A DNA stretch of 64,000 nucleotides, from the NCBI RefSeq assembly GCF_000342005.1, contig NZ_AOHO01000028.1, positions 225,537 to 289,536 on the forward strand, written 5' to 3'. The stretch's first letter is position 1. Each line of letters starts with the position of its first letter. Below are positions 50,626 to 58,947 of this stretch, piece after piece. A program made the translations under genes and the position numbers. Origin of the DNA: Amycolatopsis decaplanina DSM 44594 (GTDB lineage: Bacteria; Actinomycetota; Actinomycetes; Mycobacteriales; Pseudonocardiaceae). Below the pieces are notes generated by a model. It was not told the origin of the DNA, searched no databases, and saw only the letters and a list, made by a program, of their open reading frames with translations.

Positions 50626-53610
50626 ATGCTTCCGTCTGTCCGCAAGCGCTTCAACCGGTCCATCGTCGCCTCGTTGGCGCTGGTCACGGCAGTGTCCGGG
50701 CTGGTGACAGCCCCGGCCGAAGCGGCCATCCCACCCCAGCAACCCGGTGTCACGCTCCGCACGTACGACCTCCAGCGTGAGATCACCAAGCTCTGCGCGA
50801 TCAAGTCCGGCCAGACACCCAACGTCGACAAACTGATGCCGACGATCGACTGGACCACCACGGCCGACTTCGGGCTCAACGAGCAGTTCGTCTCCGAAGT
50901 CATCGCCAACCTCAACGTCAGCACGGCCGGGCAGTACGAATTCCGGCTCACCAGCGACGACGGCTCCCGGCTCAGCATCGACGGCCAGACGGTGATCAAC
51001 CACGACGGCCTGCACGGGGCGACCCCGGCGACCGGCTCGGTCCAGTTGAGCACGGGGTATCACGCGCTGCGGATCGACCATTTCGACAACACCAACGACC
51101 AGCAGGTCACCCTCGAATGGCGGCCGCCGGGCGCGGCCGGCTTCGCGCTCGTGCCGAATTCGGTGCTCAGCACCGACGCCGACGTCGTCCGGGTGACCTC
51201 GCCGGGGCGCAAGGAATGCGAGGGCGCCACGGATTCGCCCGGTGACGGCCTGCCGCTGAACGGCGTCCACCCCGGCTTCACGGTGACGAATCTGCGTCCC
51301 GAGGGATTCCAGCCGCAGGTCACCGGCATGGACTGGCTGCCGGACGGACGGCTCGCCATCGCCACCTGGGGCGGATCCGACAAGGTCCTCGGCGAGGTCC
51401 ATCTGCTCAGCAACGTCAGCGGGAACACCGACCCGGGCAAGGTCCGGACCCAGCGCGTCGCCAGCGGGCTGAAGGAACCGATGGGCGTCAAGTACGTCGA
51501 CGGCAAACTGTACGTGTCGGAGAAGACGCGGCTCGTCGAACTGAACGACACAGACGGCGACGGCGTGACCGACGATTACCGCACCGTCGCCACCTGGCCG
51601 TTCGGCGGCAACTTCCACGAGTTCGCGTTCGGCCTGCTGTACAAGGACGGCTTCTTCTACGCCAACCTTTCCGTGGCCATCAACTACGGCGGCGCCACGA
51701 CCGACCCGCAGCCCGCGCCGAACCGCGGCACCACGATCAAGATCAACAAGGCCACAGGTCAGGTGTCCTACATCGCCGGCGGGCTGCGCACGCCGCACGG
51801 CATCGGCTGGGGACCGGAAGGCGACGTCTTCGTCACCGACAACCAGGGCGGCTGGCTGCCGGCGAACAAGCTGGTGCGGGTCAAACAGGACCGATTCTTC
51901 AACCACTACACCAATCCCCCGGGACCGTTCGACTCGAAACCGGTGACCGCGCCCGTGTTGTGGTTGCCGCACAACGAGATCGCGAACTCACCGAGCAACA
52001 TGGTCATGCTGTCGCAGGGTCCCTTCGCCGGGCAGATGGTGTACGGCGACGTGACCTACGGCGGACTGCAGCGAGCCTTCCTGGAGAAGGTCAACGGCGA
52101 GTACCAGGGCGCCGTTTTCCGGCTCACACAAGGACTCGAGTCGGGAGTCAGCCGGATCAGCCTCGGTCCCGACGGCGCGATCTACACCGGCGGGATCGAC
52201 GGCGGAGGGAACTGGGGCCAGCCCGGCAAACTCGCCTACGGCCTCCAGAAGGTGACGCCCAACGGCACGAACGCCTTCGACATCCGCGCGATGCGGGCCG
52301 TCGCGGGCGGTTTCGAACTGGAGTACACCCAGCCACTGTCGGCCGAGACCGCGCAGAACCTCGCGGCGAAGTACCAGGCTCAGCAGTGGCGCTACCAGCC
52401 CACTCCCGCGTACGGCGGGCCGAAGATCGACGAGCAGACCCTATCCGTCACGTCCGCGAGCCTGTCGGCCGACCACAAGAAGGTCACCCTGCAGGTGGCG
52501 GGACTGAAGGCAGGGCACGTGGTCCACGTGCGGTCGCCGCGTCCGTTCGCGGCGGAGTCCGGTGCGGCGCTGTGGAGCACCGAGGCTTGGTACACGCTGA
52601 ACTCACTGGTCGGCGGCCCTCCGGCGAGCACGACATATGAAGCGGAGCGGGCCGCGCTGAGCGGTGGCGCCGCGACGAACACGAATCACACGGGCTACGC
52701 GGGCACCGGATTCGTCGACGGATACTGGAACCAGGGCGCCGCGACGACGTTCACCGTGAACGCGCCGAAGTCCGGCGCCTACAATGCGGCCTTGCGCTAC
52801 TCGAACGGCCCGGATCCGGCTCCCGGGACCAAATCGGTGACCGTCTACGTCAACGGGACGAAGGTGAAACAGGTCAGGCTCGCGAGCACCGGCGACTGGG
52901 ACACCTGGAACACCCAGCCCGAAACGCTGAACCTCAAAGCCGGGTCGAACACGATCTCCTATCGCTACGACACGGGCGACGCGGGCAACGTCAATCTCGA
53001 CAGCCTCACCCTGACCGAGTCCCGGCGCATCCAGTTGTTCAAGGGCACCGATCTGAACGCCTGGGAGAAACGCGCGGGCGGCGCCGCGACCTGGCCGGTG
53101 TCCGGCGGCGCGATGGAGTCGAACGGCGGGGACATCCGCACGAAGCAGCAGTTCGGCGATTTCCGGCTGCACGTCGAATGGAACGAGCCGGACTATCCGC
53201 CGGAGGTCACCGGGCAGGCCAGGGGCAACAGCGGGGTCTACCTCCAGGAACGCTACGAACTGCAGGTGCTCGAATCCTTCGGGGACACCACGCTCGCCGA
53301 CAACGAAGCGGGCGCGATCTACTCGAAGAAGGCGCCTGACCGGAACATGGCGACGGCTCCCGGGACCTGGCAGACCTACGACGTCACCTTCCGTGCCGCA
53401 CGGTTCGACGGCGCCGGGAACAAGACCGACAACGCCCGCGTGACCGTGGTCTGGAACGGCGTCGTGGTCCACAACGACGTGGCGATCGACGGCGGCACGG
53501 GTGACAGCAACCTGGAGAACGCCGGTCCGGGCGCGATCCGTCTCCAGGATCACGGGGATCCGGGAGAGAACCCGCGGTTCCGCAACATCTGGATCGAGCC
53601 GATCGGCTAG
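50626..53610 (+). CDS. secreted four-module sugar-metabolism protein (PA14, dehydrogenase-like propeller, CBM, DUF1080)
   Basis: The 994-residue protein has a signal peptide (cleavage near APAEAAIPP, residue 36). A PA14-like domain (about 40-185; TSDDGSRLSIDGQTVINHDG) comes next. A PQQ/sugar-dehydrogenase-like beta propeller follows (about 215-560; GGLRTPHGIGWGPEGDVFVT). Then comes a CBM6/35-type carbohydrate-binding domain (about 667-790; YEAERAALSGG). Last is a DUF1080 domain (about 800-994; LFKGTDLNAWEK), the family of 3-keto-disaccharide hydrolases. The combination suggests extracellular oxidation and breakdown of a glycan. The ATG follows GAGGAGCAACG. A DeoR-like operator lies upstream and a CGTGAGTGG hairpin downstream. 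Confidence 0.85.
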   Translation: MLPSVRKRFNRSIVASLALVTAVSGLVTAPAEAAIPPQQPGVTLRTYDLQREITKLCAIKSGQTPNVDKLMPTIDWTTTADFGLNEQFVSEVIANLNVSTAGQYEFRLTSDDGSRLSIDGQTVINHDGLHGATPATGSVQLSTGYHALRIDHFDNTNDQQVTLEWRPPGAAGFALVPNSVLSTDADVVRVTSPGRKECEGATDSPGDGLPLNGVHPGFTVTNLRPEGFQPQVTGMDWLPDGRLAIATWGGSDKVLGEVHLLSNVSGNTDPGKVRTQRVASGLKEPMGVKYVDGKLYVSEKTRLVELNDTDGDGVTDDYRTVATWPFGGNFHEFAFGLLYKDGFFYANLSVAINYGGATTDPQPAPNRGTTIKINKATGQVSYIAGGLRTPHGIGWGPEGDVFVTDNQGGWLPANKLVRVKQDRFFNHYTNPPGPFDSKPVTAPVLWLPHNEIANSPSNMVMLSQGPFAGQMVYGDVTYGGLQRAFLEKVNGEYQGAVFRLTQGLESGVSRISLGPDGAIYTGGIDGGGNWGQPGKLAYGLQKVTPNGTNAFDIRAMRAVAGGFELEYTQPLSAETAQNLAAKYQAQQWRYQPTPAYGGPKIDEQTLSVTSASLSADHKKVTLQVAGLKAGHVVHVRSPRPFAAESGAALWSTEAWYTLNSLVGGPPASTTYEAERAALSGGAATNTNHTGYAGTGFVDGYWNQGAATTFTVNAPKSGAYNAALRYSNGPDPAPGTKSVTVYVNGTKVKQVRLASTGDWDTWNTQPETLNLKAGSNTISYRYDTGDAGNVNLDSLTLTESRRIQLFKGTDLNAWEKRAGGAATWPVSGGAMESNGGDIRTKQQFGDFRLHVEWNEPDYPPEVTGQARGNSGVYLQERYELQVLESFGDTTLADNEAGAIYSKKAPDRNMATAPGTWQTYDVTFRAARFDGAGNKTDNARVTVVWNGVVVHNDVAIDGGTGDSNLENAGPGAIRLQDHGDPGENPRFRNIWIEPIG

Positions 53611-53627
53611 GCGAAGCTGGTCGCGGT

Positions 53628-53675
53628 CCTCGTGAGTGGCTAGGACGGTTAGAACCGTCCTAGCCACTCACGAGG
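53628..53675. repeat. CGTGAGTGG hairpin, copy C
   Basis: Perfect 23-base arms (53628-53650 and 53653-53675) flank AG. It separates convergent genes. The stop of the minus-strand EI24-like gene (TGA at 53670-53668) lies inside the right arm, so its last residues SPAS are partly encoded by the repeat. Confidence 0.88.
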
Positions 53676-54411
53676 CCGGGGAAAGGACCTCACGGGCGAC
53701 GAGCACGCCGCCGACGAAACCCATCGGCATCACGATCAGGGCAGCGAACGGGATCAAGCACAGCAGTGACACGGGAAGACCCAGCCCGAGGGCGAGCGCG
53801 CGGTGACGGCGCAGCAGCGTCCGACGCTGTTTCAAGCCCATCCCGCGCCGGTAGAACGGCACGGCGATCAGTTCCAGCGCCAGGAACCACGCCGTGACCA
53901 AGGCCAGCAGGACCGGCACGACGGTTTGCCCCACCACAGGGATGAAGCCCGCGATCAGCAGCGGGATCGTGAACATCAGCGAGCGCAGCACCAGGGACAG
54001 GCCGTCCTTCAGGCCCATCACCAGCAACCGCCACCACGAGAGGTCCACCGCGCCGGGCACGCCGCCGAGGTCGTCTTCGACCTTCTCCGCGATGTGCTCG
54101 TAGAACGGCCCGCCGACGGCGAGGGTGATCGCCGTGAACCCGATCATGGCGATGGCCAGCGCCACCCCGAACACCGCGACCCCGGCCGCCACCCGGATCG
54201 TCGTCCGCCAGCCCGGCGACCAGTCGTCGGCGAACGGGGTGAGCAGCAGCGAGAGATCATCGATCCAGAACGCCAGCGCGACGACCCCGCCGACCAGCGA
54301 CAGCGTGGTCAGCAACGCGGGCAGCGCGCCGATCAGCAGCAGCCTCGGCGACCGCAGCAGGATGCCCAGTCCTTGCCCGAACATCCTGAAACCTTTGAAG
54401 AAATCCCGCAC
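53668..54411 (-). CDS. EI24/CysZ-like membrane protein
   Basis: The 247-residue protein has about five to six hydrophobic segments (LLLIGALPALLTTLSLVGG, FGVALAIAMIGFTAITLAVG, LLIAGFIPVVGQTVVPVL). The loop GGPFYEHIAEKVEDDLGG is characteristic of the EI24/CysZ family. In E. coli CysZ supports sulfate uptake; the family includes other small-solute channels. Its C-terminal residues come from the CGTGAGTGG hairpin. ATG at 54411 is followed by a basic amphipathic segment. No operon partner is obvious. Confidence 0.8.
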   Translation of the reverse strand: MRDFFKGFRMFGQGLGILLRSPRLLLIGALPALLTTLSLVGGVVALAFWIDDLSLLLTPFADDWSPGWRTTIRVAAGVAVFGVALAIAMIGFTAITLAVGGPFYEHIAEKVEDDLGGVPGAVDLSWWRLLVMGLKDGLSLVLRSLMFTIPLLIAGFIPVVGQTVVPVLLALVTAWFLALELIAVPFYRRGMGLKQRRTLLRRHRALALGLGLPVSLLCLIPFAALIVMPMGFVGGVLVAREVLSPAS

Positions 54412-54543
54412 CGGACATTTCTACCAGTGTCCGGATTGTCCGCTCGTGGCCGCGGGGCTCAGGGCACCCGCAAGCGCTGTTCCGGGTTGGACCAGGTTCC
54501 CCGGCGCGTCCAGGGCATTGGCCTCGGCGAGCTGTCGAGGGAC

Positions 54544-55539
54544 TCAGCCACCGTCCGCGAGTGAGCCACTGCCGCCGGGGCCGGTCACGATCACCCGGCT
54601 GCTCACCGCGGTCCCGAACGGGACGATCATGACCTGCCACGTCCGCGGCGAACCGACGTCGATCGTCGCCGTCGCCCGCCGGACCAGGGCCGGGACGCGG
54701 TCGACCGCCAGCGCACGGAGGTCGAACCGCGGCACCTGGGCACTCGTCGGGGCGAAGACCACGGTCAGCCGCCGGTCCTCGACGACCACGGTGATCACCT
54801 GCGAAACGTCCGCGGCCAGCGCCAGCGAGTCGATCGCCCGGCGCAACTCCCCTTCGCCCAGCAGGGATCTGTCGACGTTCACGGTCGCCGATCCCGAGGA
54901 GGACGTGGTCACGCTGGACAGGGTTTCTTCCGTCCGTGCGGGCGCTTCCGGCGCGAAAAGCTCCGCGCGGAACAGGGACAGCACGAGCGCCGCGCCGAGC
55001 AGGAACCCGAGGACCGCGAGCGCGCCGAACGCGCAACCCTCCGGCGGCTCCTGCACCAGGCTGGACTCCGGAGCGGATTCGATCACGGCTTCGGCGGCGC
55101 GGCGCTCCCACTCCGGCGACGGCCGCTCCACGACCCGCGCCTTCCACGGCCGGTCCGGCGGGTACCGGACGACGAGGACATCGCCCGGCCGGTAGTTCGG
55201 GATGTCGACCAGGTTGATGCCGTGGGTGATCCTGACTCGATGCGACGCCATGCCGTCGGGGACGACGGTGAGGACGAGGTCGACTGGGATGTCGCCTGTC
55301 TCGGTGCCGCCGGCCCGGAGGCTCTCGATCTTGGCGAGCGCGATCACCGGCGCGAGCTTCGCCTCACGAGCACGTCGCGGGGCGCCGGCGAGGTAAAGCA
55401 GGATCCCATAGGCGATGGGAAGCCCGAGGCCCGTGATGATCAACGGAACGTACTCGATGATGATGCCGACGACGAACGCGCAGAGGGTCGTCCCGGTGAC
55501 GATCCCGGTCAGGAAACCGCGGACAAGGGCGAGCGGCAT
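54544..55539 (-). CDS. membrane protein with DUF3592-like domain
   Basis: The 331-residue protein has two N-terminal hydrophobic segments (LTGIVTGTTLCAFVVGIII and PLIITGLGLPIAYGILLYL) and another near residue 175 (GALAVLGFLLGAALVLS). In between lies a beta domain, VDLVLTVVPDGMASHRV, with YRPGDVLVVRYPPDRPWKA. This domain resembles the C-terminal parts of the proteins at 43450 and 44494. A second soluble domain follows (residues 200-331). The function is unknown. ATG 55539 is the first plausible start. The 295-base gap to the TetR gene at 55834 holds only the operator-like site at 55785. Confidence 0.65.
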   Translation of the reverse strand: MPLALVRGFLTGIVTGTTLCAFVVGIIIEYVPLIITGLGLPIAYGILLYLAGAPRRAREAKLAPVIALAKIESLRAGGTETGDIPVDLVLTVVPDGMASHRVRITHGINLVDIPNYRPGDVLVVRYPPDRPWKARVVERPSPEWERRAAEAVIESAPESSLVQEPPEGCAFGALAVLGFLLGAALVLSLFRAELFAPEAPARTEETLSSVTTSSSGSATVNVDRSLLGEGELRRAIDSLALAADVSQVITVVVEDRRLTVVFAPTSAQVPRFDLRALAVDRVPALVRRATATIDVGSPRTWQVMIVPFGTAVSSRVIVTGPGGSGSLADGG

Positions 55540-55784
55540 GGACGTGTCTCCAGACGTTCAGGGGCGGGCTTGAGTCCGCGGGCAACCAGTCGCTGAGGGC
55601 GGGATGGCGCCGGAGCGCCACGAAGACCTTCTTCTGGGATCAGAGACGTCAGGACGAGCAGGACCGCGGGCACCCACCGATCGGCGTAGTACAACCGCAG
55701 ACCACCGTTTCATCACGCTCACCTTCGTTCGGTCTTCGCCCAGCCTTCCTCCGACCGGGTGCTACCGAACCCAGGTTCCGGTTT

Positions 55785-55799
55785 CCTAATTGCATTAGG
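55785..55799. promoter_or_regulatory. TetR operator upstream of TetR/SGNH operon
   Basis: CCTAAT-TGC-ATTAGG is a perfect palindrome with 6-base arms. It lies 35 bases upstream of the TetR start, close to a possible TATGCT -10 at 55816. Autoregulation by the TetR is likely. Confidence 0.65.
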
Positions 55800-55833
55800 C
55801 AAATCCAGAATGGACTATGCTAACGTGGCGGAC

Positions 55834-56406
55834 ATGGCACGAGCGGGACTGACCACGGAGCGTGTGGTCCGGGCAGGCGCGGAACTGGCCGATGAGATCG
55901 GCTTCGAGCACGTGACCCCGACAGAGCTCGCGAAACGGTGCGGCGTCAAGACGGCGAGCCTGTATTCGCATGTGAAGAACGCCCACGAACTGAAGACCGA
56001 GATCGCCCTGCTGGCCTTGAGCGAACTCGCCGACCTCGCCGCCACCGCGGTGGCGGGCCTGGCGGGCAGGGACGCGCTGATCGCCTTGGCGAACGTCCAC
56101 CGCGACTACGCCCTCCGACACCCTGGCAGATTCACCGCCGCCAGGTTCCGGCTCGCGCCGGACACGGCCGCCACCAGCGCCGGCGTCCGGCACGCCGAAA
56201 TGACGCGGGCGATCCTGCGCGGCTACGACCTCGCCGAACCGCACCAGACGCACGCGGTCCGGCTGCTGGGCAGTGTGTTCAGCGGCTATGTCGGCCTGGA
56301 GGCCGCCGGAGGCTTCAGTCACAGCACCCCCGGCTCACAGGAGAGCTGGACCGAGATCCTCGACGCGCTCGACGTCCTCCTGCGCGCCTGGCCCCGAAGG
56401 AAATGA
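55834..56406 (+). CDS. TetR family repressor with WHG-type C-terminal domain
   Basis: The 190-residue protein has a TetR helix-turn-helix (ELAKRCGVKTASLYSHVKNAHEL). Its C-terminal part matches the TetR_C/WHG type (RDALIALANVHRDYALRHPGRF and GSVFSGYVGLEAAGGF). The ATG at 55834 was chosen over the longer frame from 55759, because the palindrome and promoter lie within that extension. It overlaps the SGNH hydrolase gene by four bases, so the regulator and the enzyme form one operon. The palindrome at 55785 is the likely operator. Confidence 0.85.
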   Translation: MARAGLTTERVVRAGAELADEIGFEHVTPTELAKRCGVKTASLYSHVKNAHELKTEIALLALSELADLAATAVAGLAGRDALIALANVHRDYALRHPGRFTAARFRLAPDTAATSAGVRHAEMTRAILRGYDLAEPHQTHAVRLLGSVFSGYVGLEAAGGFSHSTPGSQESWTEILDALDVLLRAWPRRK

Positions 56407-57563
56407 ACGGAAGAATGCTCACGACCCCGATCACCGCCGACCTCGTCCGCGGCGCACTGGACCTCGAGCACACCGAACGCGGCGTGCTCCCCCACCGGCT
56501 GCCCGCGCGCGCCAGGCAGCAGATCCCCGACGGCCAGCTGGCCATGGCGGAGGCGCAGCCGTCCGGGGTGCGGCTGGCCTTCCGCACCACGGCCACGATC
56601 GTCGAACTGGACGTCCTCGCCACCAAACGGGTGTTCGCCGGCGTGCCATCTCGGCCGGACGGTGTCTACGAGATGCTCGTCGACGGGCAGCTCACAGGGC
56701 AGGCGAGCGTCACCGAGGGCGACACGATCAGCGTCGACCTGGCCACCGGCGCCGCACGGCACCAGCCCGGTCCCGTGCGAACCCTGCGCTTCACCGGCCT
56801 GCCCGGTCACGAGAAGAACGTCGAAATCTGGCTGCCGCACAACGAAACGACGCGGCTGGTCGCCTTGCGCACCGACACGGCCGTCCACAATGCACAGTCA
56901 AGTGGTCGCAAGACCTGGCTGCACCACGGCAGCTCCATCAGTCACGGGTCCAACGCGGTGACCCCGACCGGGACCTGGCCCGCCACGGCCGCAGCCATCG
57001 CCGGAGTGGACCTGGTCAATCTGGGCTTCGGCGGCGGTGCCCTGCTCGACCCGTTCACCGCCCGCGCGATGCGGGACACGGCCGCCGACCTGATCAGCGT
57101 GAAGATCGGCATCAACCTCGTCAACGCCGACCTGATGCGCCTGCGCGCGTTCGGCCCGGCGGTGCACGGTTTCCTCGACACCATCCGGGACGGGCATCCC
57201 ACCACACCGTTGCTGGTCGTCTCGCCGATCCATTGCCCCATCCACGAGCACACCCCGGGGCCCGGCCAGTTCGACCCGGACGGCCTGCGGGAAGGAAAAG
57301 TGCGGTTCAGGGCCACCGGTGATCCCACGGAAACCGCCGCGGGGAAGCTGACGCTCACCGTGATCCGCGGCGAACTCGCCCGCATCGTCAAGGAACGGAG
57401 CACGACCGATCCGAACCTTCGCTACCTCGACGGCCTCGAACTCTACGGCGAGGCGGACCATGCCGTCCTGCCGCTGCCCGACGACCTCCATCCGGACGCG
57501 GCCACGCACCGGCTCATCGGGGAACGTTTCGCAAAACACCTCGTGAGTGGTAAGGACGGTTAG
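56403..57563 (+). CDS. SGNH/GDSL hydrolase with N-terminal beta domain
   Basis: The 386-residue protein has an N-terminal beta-sandwich of about 165 residues, followed by a GDSL/SGNH esterase domain. Block I is HHGSSISHGSNA with the nucleophile Ser. Block II has NLGFGGGA, block III IKIGINLVNAD, and block V PDDLHPDAATHR with the Asp/His pair. This two-domain form is like the SsfX3 O-acyltransferase/esterase family. A deacylase or acyltransfer reaction is expected; the substrate is unknown. The ATG at 56403 overlaps the TetR stop; an ATG at 56415 is an alternative. The C-terminal LVSGKDG and the stop TAG (57561-57563) are encoded by the CGTGAGTGG hairpin. Confidence 0.85.
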   Translation: MNGRMLTTPITADLVRGALDLEHTERGVLPHRLPARARQQIPDGQLAMAEAQPSGVRLAFRTTATIVELDVLATKRVFAGVPSRPDGVYEMLVDGQLTGQASVTEGDTISVDLATGAARHQPGPVRTLRFTGLPGHEKNVEIWLPHNETTRLVALRTDTAVHNAQSSGRKTWLHHGSSISHGSNAVTPTGTWPATAAAIAGVDLVNLGFGGGALLDPFTARAMRDTAADLISVKIGINLVNADLMRLRAFGPAVHGFLDTIRDGHPTTPLLVVSPIHCPIHEHTPGPGQFDPDGLREGKVRFRATGDPTETAAGKLTLTVIRGELARIVKERSTTDPNLRYLDGLELYGEADHAVLPLPDDLHPDAATHRLIGERFAKHLVSGKDG

Positions 57564-57585
57564 AACCGTCCTTACCACTCACGAG
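57540..57585. repeat. CGTGAGTGG hairpin, copy D
   Basis: 22-base arms (57540-57561 and 57564-57585) pair perfectly around AG. The SGNH hydrolase reads into the left arm and stops at the TAG in its loop. The next gene starts 222 bases later. In the gap a further small hairpin (CGGCACCGG/CCGGTGCCG near 57705) lies before the protease gene. Confidence 0.88.
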
Positions 57586-57807
57586 CCACCGCGTTTACTG
57601 TGCGCGTATATCTCGTTAGCCCCTCTGCGGGTACCTATTTTTCTTCCTGTCCAACGAAAGTCGGTATCCGCCACCGGTGCCGCGGATCACCATGATCGGC
57701 ACCGGATCACCGGTGCCGGGTCGCCTTGGCCGTGCCCGGCGACCCCACTGTGTCCAGTGCGGCCACCCCTCGCGCTGGATCTTCCCTCGCGAAAGTGAGT
57801 CACCGGT

Positions 57808-58902
57808 ATGCGCACAAACCCCTTGGCCCGTACCGCCACCACACTGATGGCCGCGGCCGCCGCCGTCGGCTTCCTCGCCCCGTCCACGGCCACCGCCACC
57901 ACCATCGCGGGCTACTCCCCCACCGTGCAGCACGAGGCGGTGACGTCCCTAGCCTCCGAAGCCGGGATCAGCGAGGCCGCCGCCGTCGAGTTCCTCCGGA
58001 CGCAGACGGCCAGCGTCGAGACGCTGCACAAGGTCACCGCGTCGCTCGGCTCCCGTGCCGCCGACGGATACCTCGACGACGACGCCGAACCGGTGGTGAA
58101 CGTGCTCGACCAGGCCGCCGCGGACCAGGTGACCGCGACCGGGGCGCGGGCCCGCGTGGTCAAGCACTCCAGTGCGGCGCTGGCGGGCGCGCAGAACGCC
58201 CTGCAGGCGTTGCCGACGGTCGCGCACACGTCGATCGGCCTCGACCCGAAGGCCAACCAGGTCGTGCTGACCATCTCCGACGCGGCGAAGGGCTCCGAGG
58301 GCCTCGTGAAGGCCGCTGAAGCGCTCGGCGACCGGGTCCGCGTGGAGCGGACCACCGGCGAGATGCACACCGCGATCTACAACGGCGAGGCCATCACCGG
58401 CGGCGGCACCCGCTGCTCAGTCGGGTTCAACACCAACCGCGGCGGCCAGAACTACATCCTCGACGCCGGTCACTGCACCCGCGCGGTGTCGCAATGGAAC
58501 GTCGGTCCGTCAGAGGGCGCCAGCTTCCCGACCAACGACTACGGCCTGATCCGCAACACCAGCGGCAGCGCGCCCGGCGCGGTCACCCTGTGGAACGGCT
58601 CCACCCAGCGGATCGCCTCCGCCGGTTCCGCCACCGTCGGGCAGCGGATCAGCAAGAGCGGCAGCACCACCCGCCTCACCTCGGGCTCTGTGCAGCGGCT
58701 GAACGTCACGGTGAACTACGCCGAAGGCTCGGTGCACCAGCTGATCCAGACCAACGCGCTGGTCAACCCCGGCGACTCGGGCGGCTGCCTCTTCTCCGGC
58801 AGCGTCGGACTGGGCATCACCTCCGGCAAGGGCAGCGGGACCTCGTACTTCCAGCCGATCGGCGAGGCGCTGAGCGCCTACAGCGTCACGCTCAACCCGT
58901 AA
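57808..58902 (+). CDS. secreted S1E (streptogrisin/alpha-lytic-like) protease
   Basis: The 364-residue preproprotein has a signal peptide (cleavage near residue 31, STATATT). A long propeptide folds as the alpha-lytic protease prodomain (about 40-190). The mature domain starts near residue 197 (GGGTRCSVGFN). The catalytic triad is visible as DAGHC, NDYGLI and NPGDSGGCLF. The proregion would assist folding and be removed autocatalytically. Proteins of this kind are broad-specificity extracellular endopeptidases. ATG 57808 follows GAAAGTGAG. The bidirectional hairpin at 58915 ends the gene. Confidence 0.9.
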   Translation: MRTNPLARTATTLMAAAAAVGFLAPSTATATTIAGYSPTVQHEAVTSLASEAGISEAAAVEFLRTQTASVETLHKVTASLGSRAADGYLDDDAEPVVNVLDQAAADQVTATGARARVVKHSSAALAGAQNALQALPTVAHTSIGLDPKANQVVLTISDAAKGSEGLVKAAEALGDRVRVERTTGEMHTAIYNGEAITGGGTRCSVGFNTNRGGQNYILDAGHCTRAVSQWNVGPSEGASFPTNDYGLIRNTSGSAPGAVTLWNGSTQRIASAGSATVGQRISKSGSTTRLTSGSVQRLNVTVNYAEGSVHQLIQTNALVNPGDSGGCLFSGSVGLGITSGKGSGTSYFQPIGEALSAYSVTLNP

Positions 58903-58914
58903 GCAGATCCCGAA

Positions 58915-58947
58915 GCCGTGCCCCGGTCACCGCGACCGGGGCACGGC
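58915..58947. terminator. bidirectional terminator hairpin
   Basis: GCCGTGCCCCGGTC (58915-58928) pairs exactly with 58934-58947 around a 5-base loop. It lies between the convergent S1 protease and LysR genes and contains the LysR stop codon (58929-58927). Confidence 0.85.

Noticed and set aside
45080..55777. Genomic island bounded by the 18-base direct repeats
   Set aside because: There is no integrase, tRNA or compositional shift, and one copy is coding; listed only as a weak observation.
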